Assembly (NCBI GenBank): GCA_014804385.1
Contig: JAAUZW010000015.1
Location: 106,287-140,592 of the forward strand
Source of the DNA: Lachnospiraceae bacterium
GTDB taxonomy: Bacteria > Bacillota > Clostridia > Lachnospirales > Lachnospiraceae
Direction of reading: 5' to 3'
DNA length: 34,306 nt
Shown here in pieces: positions 22,340-30,638 of this stretch. Below the pieces are notes generated by a model. That model was given only the letters and a program-made list of their open reading frames with translations, was not told the DNA's origin and did no database searches. Every line of letters starts with the position of its first letter. The stretch's first letter is position 1. The translations under genes were made by a program, and so were the position numbers.

Positions 22340-25300
22340 ATGAAAAAGAAAAAACCCATTCAGGAGATCATTTTTGCGGTGTTCCTTTTTGTGGCCATTA
22401 TCCTTTTGTTTTTCTGGTTCAGGGAACAGAACAGCAGCCGGACAGTGAAGCAGAACAGAGATTATGCGGCGGATTCTGCGCAGATGAAGGCTGAGCAGAT
22501 TGACGATGAACTGAATAATGCTCTGGGTCAGATCAGAACCTATGCTTATTTTATAGGAGAAGGGCTGGATGTGCCTGTGGTCACGGCACAGATGCTTAGC
22601 ACAATGGAAACAAATTCCATATTTGATACCTTTATGTTTACAGATCCCGACGGTGTGGACTATGCTTCCGACGGGCGGACTGCCGACGCGACGGATCGAC
22701 AGTTTTATAAAGACGGCATTGCCGGAAACAGCGGCATTGAAGTTGTGTTTGATTCCCCGTTTTTTGATGAGACAATGCTGGGGGTTTATGCGCCCGTCTA
22801 TGTGGATGGAGAAATCATCGGCGTACTGCGGGGGGCTTATCTGGCGGAAGAATATTTGAGAAGCATGCTGGGTACTACATATTTCGGGGAGGCGGCCGAG
22901 GTATTTTTGTGTATGCCGGACGGCAGAGTGATCGCAAGCTCTGACGGTACGACTTATGAAGGGAATCTTCTGGATTCGCTGACGGGGGCGGGAGTGATCT
23001 GTCAGCATGATGCCGAATCGATTCAGCAAATATTTGAAAACGGCGGAGCAGGTGCTTTTACATGCGATAAATCCGGTAGAACAGACAATATCTGTGCCGT
23101 TTACCTGCCCCAAAATAAATATGTTCTGGTGCAGACATTTCCAAAAGATGTGACTGAGCGTATGATCAGGGAAGAAAATCTTGTAGGCATTCAGCTGGAG
23201 ACTATGCTGATCGTGCTGTTTGTTCTCTACATTATCATGATCATTATCCGTGCCGGACGGAAACGGAAAGAGCTGGAGAAGGAAAACCGGGAGATGGGGT
23301 ATATTATAAGCGGTGTTACCACGCTGTTTTCCCGGTTTGCGATGGTGGATTTCGAGGCGGATACTTATCAATATCTGGCGGGTACAAAGCCCGAGGACGG
23401 AGGGATCGAAGAAAGCGGAGAGTACCAGAGGCTCGTGACCTATCTTTCTTCTGCCGTGGAGGAGAGCATCTATCAGGAGATCGTAGATTTCATGAATAAA
23501 GATTCCATTATCGCGGCTATGCAGAAACAAAATGACCTGCGCTACGAAAGATGTGTGACAAAGGGCGGCCATACGGAATGGGAACACATGAATGTGATCT
23601 GTCTGGAAAGAAAAGATAATGTGGCATCTAAAGTTTTGTTTATCCGTCAGAATGTAACAGAGCTCAAGGAAAAGGAGCTGCGTATTCAGTGCGAAAGAGC
23701 ACTTGCAAACCGCAAGGAAAGACAGTATCAGATCGCGCTTATGTCTAATTCCTTATGCAGCTTTGAGTTTAACCTGACGCAGGATCTGGTTGAGCAGGAT
23801 ATTATCATGAAAATAGACGGACAGAGCATTTCGCTCCTTGCACGGGCGGGATTGACGGCGCCCTGTAAGGCTTCGGAATGCTTTGAAAAATGGAAACAGC
23901 GTGTTTTGGAGGAATCCATAGAAGAGTATTCCGCTACCGTAAACACAGAGAACCTGATCAGCTGCTATGAGCGGGGCGTCAGAGAAGTGATAGCAGAGTA
24001 TTGGGAAGGAGAGTCGGAAGAGGACCAGATGTGTGTACGCCAGTCTTTTATCATGACCAGAGACGACGGTACCGGCGACATTATGGTCATGGTGATAGCA
24101 AGAGATATCACGGAACAGGTCAGAAAACAGAGAGAGCAGACGCAGGCCCTGCAGGATGCGTTGCTGCAGGCACAGCATGCAAACAGGGCGAAAACCACAT
24201 TTTTGTCCAATATGTCTCATGATATCCGTACTCCCATGAACGCTATCATAGGATTTTCGACCATTGCGGTCAGCCATATTGATAATCAGGATCAGGTTCT
24301 GGACTGTCTGCAAAAAGTGCTTTCTTCCAGCAACCATCTGCTCAGCCTGATCAACGATGTTCTTGACATGAGCAGGATCGAGAGCGGAAAAGTGCAGATC
24401 AAAGAGCAGGAATGCAATATTTCTGAAATGATACATAATCTGGTAAATATCATTCAGCCGCAGGTCAAAGCAAAGCAGCTTGAATTATTTATCGATACCT
24501 TTGAGGTTACCAATGAGGATGTGATTGCCGATCCTTTAAAGTTAAATCAGGTATTCATCAATCTGTTGAGCAATGCGGTGAAGTATACGCCCGCCGGAGG
24601 CACGGTTTCCTTCCGTATCATGCAGAAGGGTACATTCCGGCACGGATACGGCGAATATATGTTTATCATTAAGGATAACGGCATCGGTATGTCACCGAAC
24701 TTTGTGGAACATATCTTTGAGCCTTTTGAACGGGAGTCCACTGTGACACAGAGCGGTATTGAGGGGACGGGACTGGGCATGGCCATCACCAAGAACATTG
24801 TGGAGATGATGAACGGCACCATCAGCGTTGAGAGCGAGATGGGCAAGGGAAGCACCTTTACGGTAGAATTGGAATTAAAGCTGCAGGATGTGGAGAAGAC
24901 CGCACAGCAGATCGGGGAGCTGGAGGGCCTGCGTGCGCTGGTTGTGGATGACGATCTCAATGTCTGCGACAGCGTCAGCAAGATGTTAAAACAGATCGGC
25001 CTGCGCGCCGAGTGGACAACCTCCGGCAGAGAGGCGGTGTACCGCGCAAAGGCTGCTCATGATGAGGGGGATTTTTATCATACGTATATCATTGACTGGC
25101 AGATGCCGGGGCTCAGCGGTGTGGAGACTGCCAGAAAGATCAGGGATGCGGTTGGCAATGAGGCCCCCATTATCATTCTGACGGCTTATGACTGGACAGA
25201 TATTGAGGAGGAAGCAAAGGCCGCGGGCGTTACGGCTTTCTGTGCGAAGCCTATGTTCATGTCCGATCTGAAAACAGTGCTTCTGGCTGCCAATAATCTG

Positions 25301-25726
25301 TTGGAAAAACAGGAAGATGTTCCGGAATGGACCTTGGCTGATTTTAAAGGAAAGCGTATTCTTCTGGTGGAGGATATTGAGATGAACCGCGAGATCGCTC
25401 AGGTCATTCTGGAAGAGGCCGGTTTCCTTGTAGATACAGCGCCGGACGGGACAGATGCGGTGTCGATCATGGAGAAGGCGGAAGAAAATTATTACGACGC
25501 GATCTTGATGGATATACAGATGCCCATTATGGATGGGTATGAGGCGACCAGGACCATCCGCAGTCTGCAGAGAAACGACGTGAAAAATCTGCCTATTATT
25601 GCCATGACAGCGAATGCGTTGGAGGAGGATAAGGAGGCGGCGCTTATGAACGGCATGGATGCTCACATCGCCAAACCTCTTGATATGGATATTTTCATAT
25701 CTGTACTTAAAAAGTTTCTTGGGTAA
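22340..25726 (+). CDS. Hybrid sensor histidine kinase with two receiver domains
   Basis: A 1128-aa membrane sensor. Two membrane segments (about 10-28 and 282-302) flank an extracytoplasmic dCache-like sensor domain. A long cytoplasmic stretch with PAS-like segments follows. The HisKA dimerisation box MSHDIRTPMN holds phospho-acceptor H627, followed by an HATPase_c with DNGIGMS and GTGLGMAI. Two receiver domains end the protein, with phospho-acceptor Asp D919 (YIIDWQMPGLSG) and D1058 (AILMDIQMPIMDG). No output domain is present, so the signal probably passes to a separate protein. It ends 1 nt before the convergent MBL-hydrolase gene. The ligand is unknown. Confidence 0.92.
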   Translation: MKKKKPIQEIIFAVFLFVAIILLFFWFREQNSSRTVKQNRDYAADSAQMKAEQIDDELNNALGQIRTYAYFIGEGLDVPVVTAQMLSTMETNSIFDTFMFTDPDGVDYASDGRTADATDRQFYKDGIAGNSGIEVVFDSPFFDETMLGVYAPVYVDGEIIGVLRGAYLAEEYLRSMLGTTYFGEAAEVFLCMPDGRVIASSDGTTYEGNLLDSLTGAGVICQHDAESIQQIFENGGAGAFTCDKSGRTDNICAVYLPQNKYVLVQTFPKDVTERMIREENLVGIQLETMLIVLFVLYIIMIIIRAGRKRKELEKENREMGYIISGVTTLFSRFAMVDFEADTYQYLAGTKPEDGGIEESGEYQRLVTYLSSAVEESIYQEIVDFMNKDSIIAAMQKQNDLRYERCVTKGGHTEWEHMNVICLERKDNVASKVLFIRQNVTELKEKELRIQCERALANRKERQYQIALMSNSLCSFEFNLTQDLVEQDIIMKIDGQSISLLARAGLTAPCKASECFEKWKQRVLEESIEEYSATVNTENLISCYERGVREVIAEYWEGESEEDQMCVRQSFIMTRDDGTGDIMVMVIARDITEQVRKQREQTQALQDALLQAQHANRAKTTFLSNMSHDIRTPMNAIIGFSTIAVSHIDNQDQVLDCLQKVLSSSNHLLSLINDVLDMSRIESGKVQIKEQECNISEMIHNLVNIIQPQVKAKQLELFIDTFEVTNEDVIADPLKLNQVFINLLSNAVKYTPAGGTVSFRIMQKGTFRHGYGEYMFIIKDNGIGMSPNFVEHIFEPFERESTVTQSGIEGTGLGMAITKNIVEMMNGTISVESEMGKGSTFTVELELKLQDVEKTAQQIGELEGLRALVVDDDLNVCDSVSKMLKQIGLRAEWTTSGREAVYRAKAAHDEGDFYHTYIIDWQMPGLSGVETARKIRDAVGNEAPIIILTAYDWTDIEEEAKAAGVTAFCAKPMFMSDLKTVLLAANNLLEKQEDVPEWTLADFKGKRILLVEDIEMNREIAQVILEEAGFLVDTAPDGTDAVSIMEKAEENYYDAILMDIQMPIMDGYEATRTIRSLQRNDVKNLPIIAMTANALEEDKEAALMNGMDAHIAKPLDMDIFISVLKKFLG

Positions 25727-25727
25727 A

Positions 25728-26882
25728 TCAGGGGTTACATTTCTTACAGGGCACATATCCCTGCGCGATAATACTCTCCCGGTTTTCGGAGCTGTCTACT
25801 CTGTTTGTGGTGGGCAGGGAGTTACAGGTAGGCTTGTGGAACTTTTTGGTCTTACTGTTGAGGACATAGGTAAGTTCAGTGGTGGCCGGAGCAGCACTTT
25901 TCGAGGGCGTTTCCTCTATGGAGGGAGCGCTTTCTTTTTGTGGTGCGGGCGCCGGTGTATTGGACGCAGTCGCAGAGGAAGCAGTCTTACTCGAGTTGGC
26001 GGTGGCTTCGCCTGCCTTCCAGGTCTCGGAGGCGGGCACATTAAAGGTGATCGTCCTGCCGTCTGTGGAGGCAATGATGGTACCGTCCTCATCAGTCCGG
26101 TATACTTTTACGCCGTTTGTCCGAAGTGTATTCAGGGTCTCCGCGTGAGGGTGACCGTAGGAGTTCCCTTCTCCGCAGCTGATCACCGCGTAGGTGGGAT
26201 TGACCGCTTTGATCAATTCCTTTGAAGTGGAGTATTTGCTGCCGTGGTGTCCTACCTTATAGACGTCCGCGGAGAGGGAGATGTCAGTCCCTAAAATGTC
26301 CGCTTCGGCGTCCTCTCCGGCGTCCCCCGTAAAGAGGAAGGAAGTGCTTCCGTTCTTCAGAAGGAGCGCGATAGAGGCGTCGTTGGGATTGTCGTATTCT
26401 TTGCCGGGAGCCAGGATCGTTATGGTGGCGGTTCCCAGCGTATATTTACTGTTGACTTTAGGAGTCAACGATTTAAGACGCTTGTTATCCAGCGCCTGAA
26501 TCAGCTTCTGATAGGTTTTATTGTCTTTTTCATAATTGGAGACGAATACTTTGGAAATATCAAATTTTGTGAGGATCACCGGTGCACCGCCGATATGGTC
26601 AGCATCCGGATGGGTCAGGATCAGATAATCCAGTTTGGTGATCTTTTGCTTTTGCAGGTAATTCTGGATCGCGGTGCCTTTGCTGTCATCGCCCGCATCG
26701 ATCAGCATGGCGTGATCGCCGCAGGTGACCAGCGTGGCATCTCCCTGTCCCACATCAATAAAATGGACTTCCATTTTATCAGGACCAACTGCGAAGGCCG
26801 GCGTCGGCGCAGACAGAGCGCAGCCCAGCAAAACGGATGCAGTAAGAGCCAGATACAGAATTTTCCGATACCATTTTTTCAT
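25728..26882 (-). CDS. Secreted MBL-fold (ComEC/Rec2-like) metal hydrolase with C-terminal zinc-binding tail
   Basis: A 384-aa secreted metal-dependent hydrolase. A signal peptide is followed by a cleavage-like APAFA-type site (TPAFA) near residue 31. The MBL motifs are HPDADHIGG (first His cluster), DAGD near the N-terminus, FLFTGDAG and GHHGSKYST, as in the ComEC C-terminal nuclease domain. A Ser/Ala/Pro-rich linker (about 285-335) leads to a C-terminal HKPTCNSL...PCKKC tail, a Cys-His zinc motif common on extracellular nucleases. It may degrade extracellular DNA or similar. It is convergent with the kinase gene, with the stops 1-2 nt apart. Confidence 0.9.
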   Translation of the reverse strand: MKKWYRKILYLALTASVLLGCALSAPTPAFAVGPDKMEVHFIDVGQGDATLVTCGDHAMLIDAGDDSKGTAIQNYLQKQKITKLDYLILTHPDADHIGGAPVILTKFDISKVFVSNYEKDNKTYQKLIQALDNKRLKSLTPKVNSKYTLGTATITILAPGKEYDNPNDASIALLLKNGSTSFLFTGDAGEDAEADILGTDISLSADVYKVGHHGSKYSTSKELIKAVNPTYAVISCGEGNSYGHPHAETLNTLRTNGVKVYRTDEDGTIIASTDGRTITFNVPASETWKAGEATANSSKTASSATASNTPAPAPQKESAPSIEETPSKSAAPATTELTYVLNSKTKKFHKPTCNSLPTTNRVDSSENRESIIAQGYVPCKKCNP

Positions 26883-26914
26883 GTCAATATCCCCTTTTTA
26901 TGCTATAGAAAATT

Positions 26915-26988
26915 GCGACAGTGTAAAACATTGAAGGAGAATGCGAAGCATTCTCTTAATCGAGCGCGCCGCGCTCGATTTCTTATAA
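26915..26988 (+). repeat. Palindromic repeat element, copy A
   Basis: It begins GCGACAGTGTAAAACATT and holds two hairpins: GAGAATGC-GAA-GCATTCTC, and AATCGAGCGC-GCC-GCGCTCGATT (perfect 10-bp arms). It ends in TTCTTATAA. It lies between the divergent MBL-hydrolase and the 27179 gene. The same left end, first hairpin and overall layout recur at 29328-29425. Confidence 0.75.
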
Positions 26989-27081
26989 TATAGCACAGGA
27001 GTGCCCGGGATGCCAGAGGCATAGAGGGCGGTTTTGTGCACAATACCTAATTTCCAGAGGTGCAAATAGGCAAAACGCGCA

Positions 27082-27111
27082 TTGACTTTCTCATATACGT
27101 TTTGTTATTCT
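27082..27111 (+). promoter_or_regulatory. Possible promoter of the 27179 gene
   Basis: The -35 box is TTGACT (27082-27087) and the -10 box TATTCT (27106-27111), with an 18-nt spacer. The start codon follows after about 68 nt. Confidence 0.45.
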
Positions 27112-27178
27112 TGTCATATGAACAACCGATTGCGCAAAGCAAAATAAGAGCCGAAAGGGAAATGGAGGACAAGACAGT

Positions 27179-29017
27179 ATGGACAAGTTTATTGTCAATA
27201 TCATCCATCGGCCGGAGATGGTACCTGAGTATGCAGAAAAGGTGACCGGACACGGCAAAGAGGAGGATATCGGAAGAAAAGAGCTTTTGACGGAATCTCT
27301 GGATATCTTTAAGACACAGCAGGCGATCGCCCACAAGAATGGCTTAAAGACAACGATTCAGATGACCTACGCTTCTTTATTTAATGATGAGGCGGTGGCG
27401 CTTGCCAAAGAGGACCACGAGAAATACGGGGATGAGATCGCCCTGTCGTTGCTCGGCCTGCCCTGTGAGGAATTTCGTGAGAAATATAAGACCAAGGATT
27501 TCTGTATCTGGATGTTCTCCATGGAAGACAAAAAATCCATTGTGAACGACGTGTTCGGCAAATTCAAGGACCGCTTCGGGTTTTATCCGGAGTCTACAGG
27601 ATCCTATTATCTGGACGCGGATCTGGTAAATTATATCAAGGAAAAGTACCCGATGGTGAAATGTGCTGTGGCTACCTGCTGGGAGGAAGGACCGAAGGCG
27701 TATCACACCTGTAACAATTCCTGGTACACCTTTATGGACGGCGGCCCCTGGGCGCCATGGATCCCCAGTAAGCAGAATGTTCATGCGCCGGCGGCGAACG
27801 AGGCGGAGGACAGCGGTATCGTAGCGATCCCGCATTTGTCCAGAGACCTGATCGCCTGCTATGACGGCAACGGCTCTAACTTCGGCACCCATCCCCAGAA
27901 TGTGCTGCGGAGTATGTGCTACGATTCCAAGACATGGGAATATCCTTATATGTACAATTTGATCGATCAGTTCCGGTCTTTGGCGAAATACAATAACGGC
28001 TACGCTTACAACATGATGTTTGTAGGTCCCGGCTGGATGAATAAGATGGGACGCTGGGAGGCTCCCTATGAGCTGCTGCTCAAGTCCTATGAGGACGGCA
28101 TGGCATATTACGGACAGCTCAAGAAGGAAGGGAAACTGGACGACATGACCATGGCGGAGTTCGCGGATTACTATCGCGCCAACAGAAGGCTGACGGAGCC
28201 GGAGTGTGCGTTATGGAGAGATATCCTGTATGGATCGGACAAGCAGCTTTTCTGGTACTGCGATCCTTACATGAGAGTCTGCGCCAATATGGATCAGGGA
28301 GGCGCTATCGTGGATCTGCGGCCTTATGCGGCGAAGCTGGAGTGGCCGGTGGGTATCGGCACCAAGCATGTGACGGACGCTTCTTACCCTTTCCTGATTC
28401 AGGAGAAATACCGGGCGGGCTATTTTACACACTATGCGGGTGAAGGAACAGTCAGAAGCGCGAAGCTGACCCATAACGGCGAGGAAGTGGATCTGTGTCT
28501 GTGCAGGACCAAGGCTCATTTCTCTCAGGAGGGCAATACCAGGATCCTCACGCTGGATCCCGTGGACATCGAGTTCTATGATCTGACTGTGAAGCTGCAG
28601 ACAAAGCTGTACTTCGAGGAGGGCAGCTCCAATATCAAGATCGAGAGAACCATCTTGGAAATGAGTGATCCCACTGCCGAGGTGGAGATCAACGAGTACA
28701 TGGTGGCCTGCTACGGCACCACGGAGTACACTGAGGATATGACGAACATTGTGCTGTCAGTTACCGACGGGGCGCAGACCAGGAGCATTGACTATGCTTA
28801 TAAGTGCCGCGAGGAGGCGCTTGCAGGTGCAACGGAGGCTGTTGCGGTGGTTCCCGAGATCGAGACACGGGTTTCCATCAGCTGTGAAAAGAAGGATGCG
28901 GTGGGGTATATCAGAGAGGGCTATGCATTCTCCCCGATGTTTACGTTAGGCTACACCACCAAGTTAAAGGATAAGGAGGTATTTGCGACATGGCTCAATC
29001 TGGCAAAGGCAAATTAA
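27179..29017 (+). CDS. Uncharacterised cytoplasmic protein, possibly carbohydrate-active
   Basis: A 612-aa soluble protein with no signal peptide. I cannot name the family with certainty. The N-terminal half resembles a barrel of the glycoside hydrolase/deacetylase kind (many GxxxDADLVNYI, GRWEAPYELLL and WCDPYM-type segments, with Asp, His and Trp clusters), and the C-terminal half is strand-rich like a sugar-handling beta-sandwich. DUF3863/DUF3864 proteins are one candidate to test. It is followed, overlapping by 28 nt, by a zinc-ribbon gene, and GH53 and a transporter lie next, which suggests a saccharide context. Ribosome site: AATGGAGG. Function is open. Confidence 0.6.
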   Translation: MDKFIVNIIHRPEMVPEYAEKVTGHGKEEDIGRKELLTESLDIFKTQQAIAHKNGLKTTIQMTYASLFNDEAVALAKEDHEKYGDEIALSLLGLPCEEFREKYKTKDFCIWMFSMEDKKSIVNDVFGKFKDRFGFYPESTGSYYLDADLVNYIKEKYPMVKCAVATCWEEGPKAYHTCNNSWYTFMDGGPWAPWIPSKQNVHAPAANEAEDSGIVAIPHLSRDLIACYDGNGSNFGTHPQNVLRSMCYDSKTWEYPYMYNLIDQFRSLAKYNNGYAYNMMFVGPGWMNKMGRWEAPYELLLKSYEDGMAYYGQLKKEGKLDDMTMAEFADYYRANRRLTEPECALWRDILYGSDKQLFWYCDPYMRVCANMDQGGAIVDLRPYAAKLEWPVGIGTKHVTDASYPFLIQEKYRAGYFTHYAGEGTVRSAKLTHNGEEVDLCLCRTKAHFSQEGNTRILTLDPVDIEFYDLTVKLQTKLYFEEGSSNIKIERTILEMSDPTAEVEINEYMVACYGTTEYTEDMTNIVLSVTDGAQTRSIDYAYKCREEALAGATEAVAVVPEIETRVSISCEKKDAVGYIREGYAFSPMFTLGYTTKLKDKEVFATWLNLAKAN

Positions 29018-29208
29018 ATTACAGATGTCCCTCCTGCTTTATGAGAGATCTGGATATCGACATGTTTTATGATAAGGATAAAAAGGAGTACCACTGCATC
29101 CGTTGTCAGTATGTGGGAACAGAGGAGGACGTGCTGGAGAAGAACGAGCTGGTACGTTTCCGTTACAAGGCGGCGATGAAGCGTTACACAAAGTTTGACT
29201 TTGACTAA
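28990..29208 (+). CDS. Small zinc-ribbon protein
   Basis: A 72-aa protein with two CxxC pairs, C13-x2-C16 (RCPSCF) and C36-x2-C39 (HCIRCQ), a zinc ribbon of the kind found in small nucleic-acid or protein adaptors. It overlaps the end of the preceding gene by 28 nt and has a strong ribosome site (AAGGAGG) inside that gene, so translation is probably coupled. Its stop codon lies inside the palindrome at 29201-29217. A partner role for the upstream protein is inference. Confidence 0.7.
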   Translation: MAQSGKGKLNYRCPSCFMRDLDIDMFYDKDKKEYHCIRCQYVGTEEDVLEKNELVRFRYKAAMKRYTKFDFD

Positions 29209-29217
29209 ATAAGTCAA
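29201..29217. repeat. Palindrome TTGACT-N5-AGTCAA at the zinc-ribbon stop codon
   Basis: The arms and spacing are identical to 4602-4618. It overlaps the last codons and stop of the zinc-ribbon gene. Confidence 0.4.
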
Positions 29218-29226
29218 GATAAAGGC

Positions 29227-29287
29227 AACAAAAGCATATTCCGGTGACAGAGTCGGTCAGAGGATTCTGCCCGAATATGCTTTTGTT
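29227..29287 (+). terminator. Strong inverted repeat between the zinc-ribbon and GH53 genes
   Basis: Perfect 15-bp arms AACAAAAGCATATTC (29227-29241) and GAATATGCTTTTGTT (29273-29287) with a 31-nt loop. The T-run is part of the right arm. It could end transcription of the upstream gene, or act as a leader structure for GH53, whose start follows within 20 nt. Confidence 0.5.
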
Positions 29288-29305
29288 ATGAAATGGGAGG
29301 CGGGG

Positions 29306-30535
29306 ATGAAATCCTATATAGAAAAAGGCGACAGTGTAAAACATTTCAGGGAGAATGCGGAACATTCTCGTAACCGAGTTCGCGAGGCGAATCTCGCAAT
29401 TGAGCGAAGCTCAATTTTTTATAAAGGCATGGATCTGTCCACGATCAAAGAGGTGGAGAGTCTGGGCGGCAGATTTTACGATCGGGGTGTTGAAAAGGAT
29501 ATATTCGCTATCTTAAAAAGCTATGGCACGAATGCGGTGCGCCTGCGTCTGTGGAACGACCCTTACGGGGAGGATGGCACGCCCTATGGGGCGGGCACTA
29601 ACGATCTGGCTGCGACCATAGAGTTGGCGAAGCGCGCGAAAGAACATGGCATGGAGATCCTTCTGGATGTGCATTACAGCGATTTCTGGGCGGATCCCGG
29701 AAAACAGCGTGTGCCCAAGGCGTGGCGGGGGATGAATGAGGACCAATTGACTGAATCGGTCTACACTTTTACGAAGGAAACTCTGCTCGCCATGCGCAGG
29801 GCGGAAGCTTATCCGAATCTGATTCAGGTGGGAAATGAACTGTCACACGGCATGCTCTGGCCCTTGGGACAGCTTCCGGAATACGGCAATTACGATGGGC
29901 TGGCACGCTTTGTACGGGCAGGAATCCGTGGTGTGCGGGAAGTGGATGCGGATATGCCCATTATGCTCCATCTGGATAACGGCGGCAATAACGCGCTGTA
30001 CCGGGATTGGTTCGATCACTATCTGGAGCGGGGCGAAGATGATTTTCAGATCATCGGCCTGTCCTACTATCCCTTCTGGCACGGAAGTCTGGAAGACCTG
30101 CAGAACAATATGAATGATCTGGCAGTCCGTTACGGCAAGGAGTTGGTCATTGCGGAGGTATCCATGGGATTCACCATGGAGGACTATGGAACCTATGAGA
30201 AGCTGGCGCCCGGAGAGCGAAAGGGATATGCCACGAAACAAGAACTCGTGGAAAAGATTCCTTTTCCCATGAGCAAAGAGGGGCAGGCAGATTTCATGAA
30301 AGCAATATTTGCAGTGATCGATCAGGTGCCGGATGGCAAGGGCAGAGGCTTTTTCTACTGGGAGCCGGCCTGGATCCCTGTGCCGGGGTCGGGCTGGGCG
30401 AATGAAACGGCGTTAGCCTATATAGAGGAAAAGGGTCCCGGCGGTAATGAGTGGGCTAATCAGGCGCTGTTTGATTATGATGGCAATGCCCTGCCGGCGC
30501 TTGCTGTGATTCGGGATTATCAGCCGAAGGCATAG
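29306..30535 (+). CDS. Glycoside hydrolase family 53 endo-beta-1,4-galactanase
   Basis: A 409-aa enzyme that cuts the galactan side chains of pectin or arabinogalactan. The two catalytic Glu are visible: acid/base E178 in VGNELSHGMLWP and nucleophile E284 in VIAEVSMGFT. The conserved GH53 opening GMDLSTIKEVESLGGRFYDRG begins at 29429. The start at 29306 is chosen because GGGAGGCGGGG lies just upstream and nothing suitable precedes 29429. As a result about 30 residues encoded by the palindromic element (29328-29425) lie in frame between the start and the barrel. No signal peptide, so intracellular action on imported oligosaccharides is likely. Confidence 0.92.
   Translation: MKSYIEKGDSVKHFRENAEHSRNRVREANLAIERSSIFYKGMDLSTIKEVESLGGRFYDRGVEKDIFAILKSYGTNAVRLRLWNDPYGEDGTPYGAGTNDLAATIELAKRAKEHGMEILLDVHYSDFWADPGKQRVPKAWRGMNEDQLTESVYTFTKETLLAMRRAEAYPNLIQVGNELSHGMLWPLGQLPEYGNYDGLARFVRAGIRGVREVDADMPIMLHLDNGGNNALYRDWFDHYLERGEDDFQIIGLSYYPFWHGSLEDLQNNMNDLAVRYGKELVIAEVSMGFTMEDYGTYEKLAPGERKGYATKQELVEKIPFPMSKEGQADFMKAIFAVIDQVPDGKGRGFFYWEPAWIPVPGSGWANETALAYIEEKGPGGNEWANQALFDYDGNALPALAVIRDYQPKA
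29328..29425 (+). repeat. Palindromic repeat element, copy B, in frame inside the GH53 gene
   Basis: It begins GCGACAGTGTAAAACATT as in copy A, then GAGAATG-CGGAA-CATTCTC, then an extra CGAGTTCG/CGAATCTCG hairpin, then AATTGAGC-GAA-GCTCAATT and TTTTTATAA. Read in the GH53 frame it gives the peptide from DSVKHF to about ERSSIF, with no stop. Confidence 0.75.
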
Positions 30536-30550
30536 TGACGGGAATGTGGG

Positions 30551-30579
30551 TTGAAATTTTAGGACTTTCAGAGTAGAAT
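30551..30579 (+). promoter_or_regulatory. Predicted promoter of the OFA transporter gene
   Basis: The -35 box is TTGAAA (30551-30556), the spacer 17 nt, and the -10 box TAGAAT (30574-30579), about 16 nt after the GH53 stop. Confidence 0.6.
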
Positions 30580-30638
30580 ATAAAAAGGAATCGGCATTTT
30601 CGCCTTTTCAATCTATCTAAAACGAAAGGACAACGAAT

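Noticed and set aside
22334..23587. 417-aa minus-strand frame
   Set aside because: Antisense to the sensor kinase gene; its composition is the mirror of the real protein and it has no recognisable domain.
26915..26988. Rho-independent terminator
   Set aside because: The hairpins recur as part of a dispersed element at 29328-29425, and the layout of the left end is shared, so it is a repeat family and not just a terminator.
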